Below are positions 8,725 through 17,179 of a stretch of 36,429 nucleotides of DNA, in pieces (position 1 is the stretch's first letter; the number at the start of each line of letters is the position of its first letter). Position numbers and translations under genes: made by a program. The stretch comes from Patescibacteria group bacterium (GTDB taxonomy: Bacteria; Patescibacteriota; Patescibacteriia; Patescibacteriales; UBA12465), in NCBI GenBank assembly GCA_029982795.1, contig JARRBY010000006.1:1-36429 (forward strand). The letters are read 5' to 3'. The notes under the pieces are model-generated. The model saw only the letters and a program-made list of their open reading frames with translations. It did not search any database and was not told the DNA's origin.

Positions 8725-10029
8725 ATGATTACAATGGTAGAGAAAAAAAAGCTTGCTTCGAATTTAGAATTATTGGCACCGGCCGGAAATATGTTAAAGC
8801 TTAAAACCGCTTTTGCTTATGGGGCAGATGCGGTTTATTTAGGTATACCTGATTTTTCGTTACGAGTACGGATTAATGATTTTGATTTAGCGGGGATTAA
8901 GGAGGGTATTTTATATGCCAGAGAAAAAGGGAAAAAGGTTTATTTAACAGTTAATATTTTTGCTCATAATCAACATTTACCGGCGTTAATAAAGTTTTTA
9001 AAGAAAATAGAAAAGTTTTTGCCTGATGCTTTCATTGCTTCTGACCCGGGTATTATTAATTTACTGCGAGAGTATTATCCGCAAGTAGAGATTCATCTTT
9101 CCACCCAAGCTAATTGCACTAATTTGGAAGCCGCCCGTTTTTGGCAAAAACAAGGGATTTCGCGTATTGTTTTGGGCAGAGAAGTAACATTGCAACAAAT
9201 AAAAAAAATTCATCAAGCTTTACCCGATTTAGAATTGGAATATTTTGTGCACGGGGCAATGTGTATGGCTTATTCCGGTCGTTGTTTTCTCTCTTCTTTG
9301 TTTACTTCTCGCAGTGCTAATTTAGGAGATTGCGTTCAGCCTTGTCGTTGGCAGTATGATGTTGGGCGTTATATGATAAAAGCTCGTGGTCAGGAACCGG
9401 AATTAGAATTAGTTCAAGAAAAACATGGCACTTATCTTCTAAACTCGCTTGATTTATGTTTGGTGCGGCAAATTCCGGATTTAATTAAAGCGGGGGTGGT
9501 GAGTTTCAAAATCGAGGGACGAGCGAAAAGCGTTTATTACCAAGCAACGGTTGTAGCAATTTATAAGCGGGCGCTTGAAATTGCCCGAAGTAAATTATCG
9601 GTGGCGAAAAAAGAAAAGGAATTACAATTTTTATACCAAGAATTGGAGACAAAATTAGTGCACCGGGGTTTTACCAGTGGCTTTTTAGAAGGAGCTAAAG
9701 CCGGCCAAAATGTTAAAGTTGCCAAGCAATTGAGTAAGTTTGAATTTTGTGGTCAGGTTGTAACGGATTTAAAGGCGGTGCTAAAAAAGCGATTACCTGC
9801 CGGGGCGGTTGTTTTTATGGTTCACAATACCATAAAACAGGGTGATAAAGTTGAAATTGTTTTACCCGGTTATAAGGTAATAAAATTAAAGGTAGATTAT
9901 TTATACGATTTAACCAAGGGAGAGAAGTTAAAAGAAGCTCATGGTGGGGGCGGTTCCAAGATGATTTATATTATTGTTCCCGGAAAGACGGTACCGGCCT
10001 ATAGTGTTTTACGACGAAAATTAAAATAA
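8725..10029 (+). CDS. trhP: U32 family protein, TrhP/YegQ-like tRNA hydroxylation factor
   Basis: U32 proteins were first named peptidases, but the TrhP (YegQ) branch is required for 5-hydroxylation of U34 in some tRNAs. The U32 signature is present at residues 172-190 (EYFVHGAMCMAYSGRCFLS). Cys180, Cys187, Cys203 and Cys207 are spaced like the residues that hold a 4Fe-4S cluster in U32 relatives UbiU and UbiV. The N-terminal TIM-barrel part begins LELLAPAGNMLKLKTAFAYGADAVYLG, and the KIEGRAKSVYYQ-type motif occurs near residue 260 as FKIEGRAKSVYYQ. At 434 residues it is close to E. coli TrhP. An alternative start at 8734 (Met4) is equally possible because no Shine-Dalgarno sequence guides the choice. 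It lies 11 bases after htpX and 6 bases before ruvA. Confidence 0.82.
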   Translation: MITMVEKKKLASNLELLAPAGNMLKLKTAFAYGADAVYLGIPDFSLRVRINDFDLAGIKEGILYAREKGKKVYLTVNIFAHNQHLPALIKFLKKIEKFLPDAFIASDPGIINLLREYYPQVEIHLSTQANCTNLEAARFWQKQGISRIVLGREVTLQQIKKIHQALPDLELEYFVHGAMCMAYSGRCFLSSLFTSRSANLGDCVQPCRWQYDVGRYMIKARGQEPELELVQEKHGTYLLNSLDLCLVRQIPDLIKAGVVSFKIEGRAKSVYYQATVVAIYKRALEIARSKLSVAKKEKELQFLYQELETKLVHRGFTSGFLEGAKAGQNVKVAKQLSKFEFCGQVVTDLKAVLKKRLPAGAVVFMVHNTIKQGDKVEIVLPGYKVIKLKVDYLYDLTKGEKLKEAHGGGGSKMIYIIVPGKTVPAYSVLRRKLK

Positions 10030-10035
10030 AAATTT

Positions 10036-10620
10036 ATGATTGCTTTTTTAAAGGGAGAAATCATGATAAAAAATTTAAATTCAGTTATTTTGTTAACTAA
10101 TAATATTGGTTACCATATTTTTTGTGGAGAAAAATTGTTAGCTACATTAAGTGTGGGCGCTCCCGCTGAATTTTATATTTATCATTATTTAAAAGAAGAC
10201 GCTTCTGATTTATATGGTTTTAGTTCGTTGGTTGAGTGGGAGATTTTTTCTCTTTTGTTATCAGTCTCGGGGGTGGGACCTAAATCGGCTTTAGGTGTGC
10301 TTAGTATCAGTAGCGCCGGTGATGTTAGCCAGGCAATTTTGCAAGGTGACCCTAATCTATTAACTAAAGTGTCAGGGATAGGCAAGAAAACGGCGGAGCG
10401 AATTGTTTTGGAATTGAAAACAAAGATTGGACGTTTAGCTTTAGCTAATGATGATTTTAAACAGGGGGCTAATAATTTAAATAGTGATGAAATTGATGCC
10501 TTAATGAGCCTGGGGTATTCGCTGGGTGAGGCGCGAAGCGCTTTGTCCGATTTACCCGCAAATTTGTCAGATAGTGGCGCTAGAGTCAAGGCAGCTTTAC
10601 AAAAAATGAAAAAAATTTAA
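10036..10620 (+). CDS. ruvA: Holliday junction branch migration protein RuvA
   Basis: RuvA binds Holliday junctions as a tetramer and loads the RuvB motor. The N-terminal OB-fold begins MIAFLKGEI, close to the usual MIGxLxG. Two helix-hairpin-helix motifs follow, VSGVGPKSALGVLS (about residues 76-89) and VSGIGKKTAERIVLELK (about 113-129). A flexible acidic linker leads to domain III (EIDALMSLGYSLGEARSAL), which contacts RuvB. The length of 194 residues is normal. Neither ruvB nor ruvC is adjacent. The stop codon lies inside the first copy of a 10-base tandem repeat. Confidence 0.95.
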   Translation: MIAFLKGEIMIKNLNSVILLTNNIGYHIFCGEKLLATLSVGAPAEFYIYHYLKEDASDLYGFSSLVEWEIFSLLLSVSGVGPKSALGVLSISSAGDVSQAILQGDPNLLTKVSGIGKKTAERIVLELKTKIGRLALANDDFKQGANNLNSDEIDALMSLGYSLGEARSALSDLPANLSDSGARVKAALQKMKKI

Positions 10621-10640
10621 AAAAATTTAAAAAAATTTAA
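10611..10640 (+). repeat. Three tandem copies of a 10-base A/T repeat across the ruvA stop
   Basis: AAAAATTTAA is repeated perfectly at 10611-10620, 10621-10630 and 10631-10640. The first copy contains the ruvA TAA stop, and each further copy carries another TAA. The 10-base period is close to one helical turn, so the A-tracts are in phase and should bend the DNA just upstream of the possible proS promoter. Confidence 0.9.
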
Positions 10641-10641
10641 C

Positions 10642-10670
10642 TTTACTTTTCCTCTTTTTTTCGTTAGGAT
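10642..10670 (+). promoter_or_regulatory. Possible proS promoter or ribosome binding site region
   Basis: TTTACT (10642-10647) and TAGGAT (10665-10670) are 17 bases apart and each match 4 of 6 consensus positions. The phased A-tracts end two bases upstream, where an UP element would sit. Transcription would then begin almost at the proS ATG (10680). Alternatively AGGA at 10666-10669 is a Shine-Dalgarno sequence with 10-base spacing, the only reasonable one in the window. The two readings compete. Confidence 0.35.
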
Positions 10671-10679
10671 GAAAGACAT

Positions 10680-11912
10680 ATGAAACAAACAAAACTTTTT
10701 ACTAAAACTCTAAAAGAAGTTCCAAAAGATGAAACTAGTTATAATGCGACAACGTTAATTAGGGCCGGTTTTATTGATAAAACAACTGCCGGTGTTTATT
10801 CCTTTTTACCCTTAGGTTGGCGTGTTTTAACGAAAATAGAGATGATTATTAGAGAGGAAATGTTGGCGTTAGGGGGGCAGGAAATTAATATGCCGGCGCT
10901 GGCTTCTAAGGAAAATTGGCAAATTACCGGTCGGTGGGATAATTTTGATGTTTTGTTTAAAATTAAAGCTAGTGATAATAAGGATTATGCCTTAAATCCG
11001 ACGCACGAAGAGATAGTGACGCCACTGGTAAAAAAGTTTGTTTCTTCTTATCGAGAATTACCCTTTGCTGTTTTTCAAATTCAAACTAAGTTTAGAAATG
11101 AAAAACGAGCTAAGGCGGGATTACTGCGCGGAAGAGAATTTTTAATGAAAGATCTTTATTCCTTTCATTCCAGTCAAGAAGATTTAGCCGCTTATTACGA
11201 GAAAGTGATAGAGGCTTATTTTAATATTTTTACTCGTTGCGGTCTTAGAGAAAATATTTTTTTAACTTACGCCTCTGGCGGTAGTTTCACAAAGTATTCC
11301 CATGAGTTTCAAGCTTTAAGTCCGGTCGGCGAAGATGTGATTTATATCTGTCCCCGGTGTCAATTGGCGGTGAATCAGGAAATTATCAAAGATCAGGATA
11401 GTTGTCCACAGTGTGGTAATAAAGATTTACGCGCAGAAAAGGCAATTGAGGTAGGCAATATTTTTAACCTGGGAACTAAATTTTCCGAAGCTTTTGCTTT
11501 AAATTTTCAAGAACAAACGGGAGAAAAGAAGCCGGTTGTTATGGGTTGTTATGGCTTGGGAATAAGTCGTCTTTTGGGAACGATTGTGGAACTTTGTCAT
11601 GATGAAAAAGGGATAATTTGGCCGAAAAATATTGCTCCCTATCAAATTCATCTTCTTTCTTTAAATAAAAATGAGGAAGCGGAGAAATTATATCAAGAAT
11701 TAATTGCCAATCGGGTAGAGGTTTTATATGATGATAGGAATATCTCGGCGGGTGAAAAATTTGCCGCCGCTGATTTAATCGGTTGCCCATATCGCTTGGT
11801 AATCAGTGAAAAATCAATAAAAGCCGGTGGCGTGGAGGTAAAACAACGTCAGAATAAGGAAGGTGAGATTTTAAGTTTAGAACAAGTAGTCGCCACTTTT
11901 ATTAAAAAATAG
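10680..11912 (+). CDS. proS: Prolyl-tRNA synthetase, short form without editing insertion
   Basis: This class II synthetase charges tRNA-Pro. Class II motifs are present: the TxE-like NPTHE (106-110), motif 2 around FRNEKRAKAGLLRGREF (138-154) and motif 3 with GCYGLGISRLLG. The C-terminal anticodon-binding domain spans roughly residues 315-410. The bacterial editing insertion (INS, about 180 residues) between motifs 2 and 3 is absent. In its place is a small putative zinc ribbon with Cys224, Cys227, Cys242 and Cys245. The length of 410 residues compares with 572 in E. coli. Misacylated Ala-tRNA-Pro would have to be cleared by a separate protein or tolerated. It is 11 bases upstream of mreB and may be cotranscribed with the shape genes. 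Confidence 0.94.
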   Translation: MKQTKLFTKTLKEVPKDETSYNATTLIRAGFIDKTTAGVYSFLPLGWRVLTKIEMIIREEMLALGGQEINMPALASKENWQITGRWDNFDVLFKIKASDNKDYALNPTHEEIVTPLVKKFVSSYRELPFAVFQIQTKFRNEKRAKAGLLRGREFLMKDLYSFHSSQEDLAAYYEKVIEAYFNIFTRCGLRENIFLTYASGGSFTKYSHEFQALSPVGEDVIYICPRCQLAVNQEIIKDQDSCPQCGNKDLRAEKAIEVGNIFNLGTKFSEAFALNFQEQTGEKKPVVMGCYGLGISRLLGTIVELCHDEKGIIWPKNIAPYQIHLLSLNKNEEAEKLYQELIANRVEVLYDDRNISAGEKFAAADLIGCPYRLVISEKSIKAGGVEVKQRQNKEGEILSLEQVVATFIKK

Positions 11913-11923
11913 TAATAAAATCT

Positions 11924-12964
11924 ATGTTTAATAAGATGTTAGGAAAATTTAGTCATGATTTAGGAATTGATTTAGGAACAAGAAACACACTGGTTTTTTT
12001 AAATGATAAAGGCATTGTAATTAATGAACCCAGCGTTGTGGCTATTAACAAAAGGACTAATGAAATTTTAGAAGTGGGAGAAGCGGCTAAAAAAATGGTA
12101 GGGAAAACTCCGGGACATATTGAAGCGATCAAACCTTTGGTTGATGGTGTTATTTCTGATTTTGAGGTAACGGAAAAAATGCTTAAATATTTTATTTCTA
12201 AAGTGCAAAAAGAAAATTTTTCTTTATTTTCTCGACCGCGAGTGGTAATTGGCATTCCGCTTGATTTAACTGAGGTTGAAAAGAAGGCGGTTGAAGATGC
12301 CGCCAAATCAGCGGGAGCACGTAAAGTATATCTGATAGAAGAGGCGATGGCGGCTGCCATTGGGGCTCGCTTGCCGGTCATTGACGCTACCGCAACGATG
12401 ATTGTTGATATTGGTGGAGGAACAACTGAAATTGCGGTCATTTCTTTAGGGGGTGTTGTCACTTGGAAATCATTAAAGGCGGCCGGGAATGAATTTGATA
12501 ATAATATAATTGAATACATCCGAGAGGAATTTAACATTTTAATCGGGGAACAATTGGCGGAGAGTATAAAAATTGCGATTGGTTCGGCGGTTCCTTTACC
12601 GGAGTTACAGGAAATTGAAGTCCGCGGGCGAGATCTTTTAACCGGATTACCAAAGGCAATTATGGTTAATGATAAACAGATTCGAGAAGCCTTAATGAAA
12701 ACAGTTTCAAAAATTATTGATAATATCAAAACAATCTTGGAAACAACGCCTCCGGAGTTGGTATCGGATATTTACGAGCGAGGCTTGTTTTTATCAGGTG
12801 GCGGCGCCTTATTGCGCGGCTTAGATGAAGCGATTGCCGCGGCGGCTAAAATTCCGGTGAAAATTGTTGATGATCCGCTTTCTTGCGTTGCCAGGGGAAC
12901 AGGCTTATTGCTCAGTAACAAGGATTTATTGGAAAAAGTGGTACTGCCAACCGCTTATGATTAG
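11924..12964 (+). CDS. mreB: Rod shape-determining actin homologue MreB (first copy)
   Basis: MreB forms membrane-associated filaments that guide lateral cell-wall synthesis. Actin-fold ATP-binding motifs are visible: phosphate 1 (GIDLGTRNTLVF), phosphate 2 (VDIGGGTTEIAVISLGG) and the adenosine motif (LSGGGALLRGLDE). The N terminus MFNKMLGKFSHD could form the short amphipathic membrane anchor common in MreB. The length of 346 residues is normal. It leads mreC (18-base gap) and mreD (3-base gap), the conserved mreBCD order, so this is the canonical copy. A second copy lies at 17672. Confidence 0.96.
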   Translation: MFNKMLGKFSHDLGIDLGTRNTLVFLNDKGIVINEPSVVAINKRTNEILEVGEAAKKMVGKTPGHIEAIKPLVDGVISDFEVTEKMLKYFISKVQKENFSLFSRPRVVIGIPLDLTEVEKKAVEDAAKSAGARKVYLIEEAMAAAIGARLPVIDATATMIVDIGGGTTEIAVISLGGVVTWKSLKAAGNEFDNNIIEYIREEFNILIGEQLAESIKIAIGSAVPLPELQEIEVRGRDLLTGLPKAIMVNDKQIREALMKTVSKIIDNIKTILETTPPELVSDIYERGLFLSGGGALLRGLDEAIAAAAKIPVKIVDDPLSCVARGTGLLLSNKDLLEKVVLPTAYD

Positions 12965-12982
12965 AAATAATAAGTAGCGCTT

Positions 12983-13792
12983 ATGGTGAAATTAAAAAGA
13001 AAAAATCCCTTTTTAATTTTATTAGCAATTTTTTTGCTAATTATTATTTTACATTGGGGAGGAGTACTTCAACCTGTAGAGCGTTTAATTTTTAAAGCCA
13101 TCAGACCGTTGAGTAATGATTTATATTTATGGGGAAATAATATTAGCGCTTCTTATGAAGAGCGAACAGAAAAAGAGGAATTATTGGCAAGGATAGAAAA
13201 GCTGGAAGCGGAAGTAAAGACTTTAGCGATTGATAGGGCGGCTTATTATGAAGTGTTATCTGAGAATGAAAAGTTGAGAAAGCAGTTAGATTTTGTTGAT
13301 AATCATAATTTTTCTACCGTTTTAGCGCACGTTATTGCCCAAGAAGGTTTATTTACCACCGCTCAAAGACGAGATTTAATAATTGACAAAGGGCGTCAGG
13401 CCGGTTTAAGAGAAGGGCTAGCGGTTATCAGTGATGGTGGGATAGTGATTGGTAAAATTGTTGCGGTTGAAGAGGAAAGTGCGCGCGTTTGTTTGACTAC
13501 CACACCGGGTTGTCAGTTAGCTGTTTCTTTGCAAAATGAAGCCCGGACTCAAGGTTTAAGTGATGGTCGTTTGGGCCTGACAATTGCCATGGATTATATT
13601 CCGCAGTTAGAAAAAATTGCGGTTTCTGATATAGTAATCACTTCGGGTTTAAGTTCGGAAATTCCGCGGGGTTTGGTGGTGGGAAAAGTAGCTGAAGTGA
13701 AAAGTGAAAGTAATGAAGTTTGGCAGTCGGCGCTTATTGAACCGCTGCTTAATTTTAATAATTTAACAATAGTTTCGGTAGTATTACCCTAG
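12983..13792 (+). CDS. mreC: Rod shape-determining protein MreC
   Basis: MreC is a single-pass membrane protein whose extracytoplasmic domain organises the elongation machinery. A basic N terminus (KLKRKNPF) leads into a membrane segment at about residues 9-25 (LILLAIFLLIIILHWGG). A coiled coil follows at roughly 57-95 (ERTEKEELLARIEKLEAEVKTL), then the beta-rich domain with DKGRQAGLREGLAVISDGGIVIGKI, where the family typically has DKGxxxGVxxGMxV. The length of 269 residues is usual. It is placed between mreB and mreD with minimal gaps, which makes the assignment firm. Confidence 0.93.
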   Translation: MVKLKRKNPFLILLAIFLLIIILHWGGVLQPVERLIFKAIRPLSNDLYLWGNNISASYEERTEKEELLARIEKLEAEVKTLAIDRAAYYEVLSENEKLRKQLDFVDNHNFSTVLAHVIAQEGLFTTAQRRDLIIDKGRQAGLREGLAVISDGGIVIGKIVAVEEESARVCLTTTPGCQLAVSLQNEARTQGLSDGRLGLTIAMDYIPQLEKIAVSDIVITSGLSSEIPRGLVVGKVAEVKSESNEVWQSALIEPLLNFNNLTIVSVVLP

Positions 13793-13795
13793 CTT

Positions 13796-14332
13796 ATGTT
13801 TAAGACTTTTGGTCAATTTTTATTTTTATTGCTTGGTAGCTTGTTGTTAGCTGTTTTTCAGTTTTCTTTTTTTAGCGCTTTACCGCTTTGGGGGCAATAT
13901 TTATATCCCGGTATCATTGTGGTTGTTTTTATTCTTTTTTTTGTTGACCTTTTGCCCGCCCTTTATTTTATTTTAGCTTTTGGTTTTTTTCTTGATATTT
14001 TATCATTTCAATTTTTTGGAGTTTATTCTTTAGTTTTAGCTTCTTCCGCCCTGATAGCTAATTTTGTTTTAAAGAACTTTTTAACTAATCGTTCTTTATA
14101 CTCTTTACTGGCGGTGATGTTTCTTTTTATTTTTTCCTATAATATTTTATTAGTGATGGCAAACTTTATTCTATTAAACGGGAGTTTTAAATTAGGTGAT
14201 ATTTCTTTTTGGTTAAGTTTGGGCGGGCAATTTTTTTGGGGAGGATTAAGTGCGGTTTTATTTTTTTCACCTTTAATTTTTTGGTTTAAGAAATTTAAAC
14301 CTTTTTTTCTGGAAAAGAAGCAACTAGTGTGA
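13796..14332 (+). CDS. mreD: Rod shape-determining membrane protein MreD
   Basis: MreD is a multi-pass inner-membrane component of the elongation complex. The sequence is very hydrophobic, with about five membrane segments through its 178 residues and many Phe residues. Sequence motifs in this family are weak, so the call rests on length, hydropathy and position directly after mreC. The frame ends in TGA at 14330-14332, which supports the standard code. Neither rodA nor a PBP2 gene follows, although they often do in other bacteria. Confidence 0.85.
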   Translation: MFKTFGQFLFLLLGSLLLAVFQFSFFSALPLWGQYLYPGIIVVVFILFFVDLLPALYFILAFGFFLDILSFQFFGVYSLVLASSALIANFVLKNFLTNRSLYSLLAVMFLFIFSYNILLVMANFILLNGSFKLGDISFWLSLGGQFFWGGLSAVLFFSPLIFWFKKFKPFFLEKKQLV

Positions 14333-14338
14333 TATATT
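14330..14338 (+). promoter_or_regulatory. Possible extended -10 promoter for the PfkB gene
   Basis: TGATATATT at 14330-14338 has the TGn extension followed by TATATT. It overlaps the mreD stop codon. The leader to the ATG at 14362 would be about 17 bases. There is no convincing -35 box. Confidence 0.35.
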
Positions 14339-14361
14339 AAGAATAATTAAATTTATATTTT

Positions 14362-15342
14362 ATGGTTTATGATTTTATTACGATAGGTGGCGTTACTCGG
14401 GATATCAGTTTTTTTACTAACGACGGAATTTTATTAGATAATAGTCATGACTTGTTGCGCCAAAAGTTACTTGCCTTTGAACACGGGGCTAAGATTAAGG
14501 TTGATAAGTTTTACTTTACCTATGGTGGCGGTGGGGCCAATGCGGCCGTTAATTTTGCCAACTTTGGTTTTAAGACAGCTTGTTTAGCGGCGGTAGGGAA
14601 GGATGTTAACGGCAGTGAGATTATTAAAAATTTAAAACAAAAAAAAGTGGCAACGGAATTGATAACCAAATTGTCCGGTGATAGCGGTTTCTCTTTTATT
14701 TTAATTGATCAGGGGGAAAGAATTATTTTCACCCAAAGAGGAGTCAACAGTGATTTGTTTATCACCGCGCCAATGGAGAAAGTTTTGGCGAGAACAAAAA
14801 ATATTTATCTCTCGTCTTTATCCGGTAAATGGCTCAGTAATTTAAAAAAAATATTCACCCTCGCGGAGATGAAAAAAATAGCTGTTGCTTGGAATCCAAG
14901 TCAATCACAGTATCAGGTGGGTTTAAAAAAATTGGCTCCTTTTTTGGAAAAGACTCATGTCTTTGCGGTTAATAAAGATGAGGCGATTGAATTAGCCATT
15001 ATGTCCAGTCAAAAAAAATTATCCCCCACTTTTTTGCAAAAGGAAAAAAATCTTTTGCAAATTATAAAATCTTTTGGTCCGAAAATTGTGCTGATAACAG
15101 CCGGTAACAAGGGGGCTTTTGTTTATGATGGGGCAAACTTCTATTACCAGGGGATTTTGCCAGAAAAAAAACATGTTGATATGACCGGGGTGGGAGATAT
15201 TTTTAACTCCACCTTTGTGGCCGGACTAAGTCTTTATAAAGGTGATATAAAAAAGGCATTATATTTAGCGGCGCGTAATACAGCGTCTAAAATTTCACAT
15301 TTGGGCGCGCAAAACGGTCTTTTGAAATTTAAGAAAAAATAA
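14362..15342 (+). CDS. PfkB family carbohydrate/nucleoside kinase
   Basis: PfkB (ribokinase) enzymes phosphorylate sugars or nucleosides with ATP. The substrate-side glycine motif is GGGGANAAVNFANFGF (55-70), and the ATP/anion-hole motif is TGVGDIFNSTFVAG (275-288) with the catalytic base Asp279. The family more often has GAGD, so Val277 is a mild variation. The length of 326 residues is typical. The substrate cannot be told from sequence. It is the first of a run of genes (cupin, HIT, rmlB, response regulator, second mreB) after mreD. Relation to ADP-heptose or ribokinase branches was considered, but there is no decisive motif. Confidence 0.85.
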   Translation: MVYDFITIGGVTRDISFFTNDGILLDNSHDLLRQKLLAFEHGAKIKVDKFYFTYGGGGANAAVNFANFGFKTACLAAVGKDVNGSEIIKNLKQKKVATELITKLSGDSGFSFILIDQGERIIFTQRGVNSDLFITAPMEKVLARTKNIYLSSLSGKWLSNLKKIFTLAEMKKIAVAWNPSQSQYQVGLKKLAPFLEKTHVFAVNKDEAIELAIMSSQKKLSPTFLQKEKNLLQIIKSFGPKIVLITAGNKGAFVYDGANFYYQGILPEKKHVDMTGVGDIFNSTFVAGLSLYKGDIKKALYLAARNTASKISHLGAQNGLLKFKKK

Positions 15343-15343
15343 T

Positions 15344-15796
15344 ATGATAGCGGGAGTAAAAATTAAAAAATTAAATAAATACACTGACAATAGAGGTTAT
15401 CTTACAGAACTATTCCGTAGTGATGAGGATAATTATTCTCCAGTTATGGCCTATGCCAGTATGACAAATCCGGGCGTGGTGCGCGGACCGCATGAGCATG
15501 TTTACCAAAGTGATGGCTTTGCCTTTTTTGGACCAGGAAACTTCAGACTATATCTTTGGGATAGAAGGGAAGAGTCAGAAACAAAAGGAGAAAAAATTGA
15601 GATTGAAGTCGGAGAAGATAACCCTAGTTTTGTAATCGTTCCCCCCGGTGTTGTGCACGGTTATAAATGTATTTCAGATAAGGCGGCACTAAGTGTTAAT
15701 TTGCCCGATAAATTATATAAGGGGAAAAATAAAGCTGAAGAGATCGATGAAATTAGATGGGAAGAGGATAAAAATAGTCCTTATCAAATAAAATAA
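15344..15796 (+). CDS. RmlC-like cupin, dTDP-4-dehydrorhamnose 3,5-epimerase related
   Basis: RmlC epimerises the 4-keto sugar made by RmlB during dTDP-rhamnose synthesis. The start resembles the family (DNRGYLTELFR for the usual DxRGxFxE), and VRGPHEHVYQ (46-55) occupies the place of the RGLHYQ segment with the catalytic His. His50, His52 and His105 (PPGVVHGY) fit a cupin metal or catalytic arrangement. At 150 residues it is shorter than typical RmlC (about 180) and divergent, so it may be a related sugar epimerase or isomerase. It begins one base after the kinase stop and lies 410 bases upstream of rmlB, with a HIT gene between, supporting a nucleotide-sugar role. Confidence 0.72.
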   Translation: MIAGVKIKKLNKYTDNRGYLTELFRSDEDNYSPVMAYASMTNPGVVRGPHEHVYQSDGFAFFGPGNFRLYLWDRREESETKGEKIEIEVGEDNPSFVIVPPGVVHGYKCISDKAALSVNLPDKLYKGKNKAEEIDEIRWEEDKNSPYQIK

Positions 15797-15804
15797 TTTT
15801 TTTT

Positions 15805-16200
15805 ATGTGTATTTTTTGTCAAATAATAGAAAAAACAATTCCGGCAAGTATTTTTTATGAAGATGAAGCCACTCTGGCTTTTTTAGATATAAAGCCGGTT
15901 AATCCGGGGCACGCTTTGGTTATCCCTAAAAAACACGTGGCTAATTTGGAAGAAATTTCTGCTGCTGATTTAGCAACTTTGATTAAGGTTGTTAAGAAAG
16001 TGGGGAAGTTGTTGGAAACTAAACTAGGGGTTGCCGGGTATAATTTGGTGGTTAATAACGGATCGGTTGCCGGTCAGGAAATTGCTCATCTTCATTTTCA
16101 TTTAATTCCTCGTCAAGCAAATGATGGTTTTAAATTTTTTCCCACTCAGGGGTATAAGACGGGAGAAAAAGAAGAAATTTTAAAGAAATTATTAAGTTAA
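15805..16200 (+). CDS. HIT family nucleotide hydrolase
   Basis: HIT proteins hydrolyse or transfer nucleoside monophosphates from substrates such as adenosine 5'-phosphoramidate or dinucleoside polyphosphates. The histidine triad is HLHFHL at 95-100 (His95, His97, His99), with His99 the expected nucleophile. The N terminus CIFC with later His residues matches the zinc site of Hint-type proteins, and NPGHALVIPKKH (33-44) is conserved in the family. The length of 131 residues is normal. The gene has 8 bases upstream of it and 5 downstream, so it is cotranscribed with the sugar genes. Its physiological substrate is unknown. Confidence 0.92.
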   Translation: MCIFCQIIEKTIPASIFYEDEATLAFLDIKPVNPGHALVIPKKHVANLEEISAADLATLIKVVKKVGKLLETKLGVAGYNLVVNNGSVAGQEIAHLHFHLIPRQANDGFKFFPTQGYKTGEKEEILKKLLS

Positions 16201-16205
16201 AAGAC

Positions 16206-17174
16206 ATGAAGCTTTTAGTTACCGGCGGGGCCGGTTTTATTGGTTCCAATTTTATTCATTACTGGCTTAATAAGTATCAGGCTGATGAGATTATAAATCT
16301 TGATTTGTTAACTTATGCTGGTAATTTAGATAATTTAAAGGGGGTGGAAAATAATCCCCGTTATCATTTTGTCCAAGGTGATATTGCTGACTTTGATTTG
16401 GTTAATAAATTGGTAAAGGGAGTAGATTTGATTGTGCATTTTGCAGCGGAGAGTCATGTTGATCGTTCAATTGCCGATAGTGGAATTTTTATTAAAACAA
16501 ATGTTGTTGGTACCGGGGTTTTACTTGAAGCCGCCCGTTTAAACGGTAATGTTCGTTTTCATCATGTTTCCACCGATGAAGTGTTTGGTTCGCTCGCTTA
16601 TAATGAAGCCCGCTTTAATGAAAAAACGGCATATAATCCTCACTCTCCCTACAGCGCTTCCAAGGCTGGTTCTGATCATTTGGTACGGGCCTATTTTTAT
16701 ACCTATAAGCTACCGGTTACAATTTCAAATTGTTCTAATAATTATGGACCTTATCAATATCCGGAAAAATTAATTCCCCTTTTTATCACTAATCTTTTAA
16801 TGGGAAAAAAGGTGCCGGTTTATGGTCAGGGAAAAAATATCAGAGATTGGATTCAGGTGGCTGATCATAATCGGGGAATTGATTTGATAATTAAGCAAGG
16901 AAAAATTGGGGAAACATATTGTTTGGGCGGAAATAGCGAGGTTACTAATTTAGAGATTACGAAAAAGATTTTAACTTTGCTTGGTAAGGACGAAAGTCAG
17001 ATTGAATATGTGCCTGATCGCTTGGGTCACGACTGGCGCTATGGTATTGATTTTAGTAAAGCCCAACGTGAGCTGGGATTTATGCCTGAATATACACTGG
17101 ATACAGGTTTGGCGGAAACAGTGAATTGGTATAAAGATAATCAAAGTTGGTGGAAAAAGTTAAAGAATAATTAA
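16206..17174 (+). CDS. rmlB: dTDP-glucose 4,6-dehydratase
   Basis: RmlB converts dTDP-glucose into dTDP-4-keto-6-deoxyglucose, the branch point to rhamnose and other deoxysugars. The NAD-binding glycine motif is TGGAGFIGSN (6-15). The catalytic residues are visible as STDEVFG (Thr123, Asp124, Glu125) and Tyr149/Lys153 in YSASK. NNYGPYQYPEKLIPLFI, typical of RmlB, follows. The length of 322 residues is slightly short but complete. No rmlA or rmlD is in the window, so the final sugar is not known. It is the only annotated plus-strand gene here with C at position -1. Confidence 0.93.
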   Translation: MKLLVTGGAGFIGSNFIHYWLNKYQADEIINLDLLTYAGNLDNLKGVENNPRYHFVQGDIADFDLVNKLVKGVDLIVHFAAESHVDRSIADSGIFIKTNVVGTGVLLEAARLNGNVRFHHVSTDEVFGSLAYNEARFNEKTAYNPHSPYSASKAGSDHLVRAYFYTYKLPVTISNCSNNYGPYQYPEKLIPLFITNLLMGKKVPVYGQGKNIRDWIQVADHNRGIDLIIKQGKIGETYCLGGNSEVTNLEITKKILTLLGKDESQIEYVPDRLGHDWRYGIDFSKAQRELGFMPEYTLDTGLAETVNWYKDNQSWWKKLKNN

Positions 17175-17179
17175 AATAT

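Noticed and set aside
10185-10589. 134-residue minus-strand open frame within ruvA
   Set aside because: Antisense to a conserved gene, with no motifs.
11953-12729. 258-residue open frame on the minus strand inside mreB
   Set aside because: It is a shadow of the strongly conserved mreB frame; its translation is Ser/Ile-rich with no recognisable domain.
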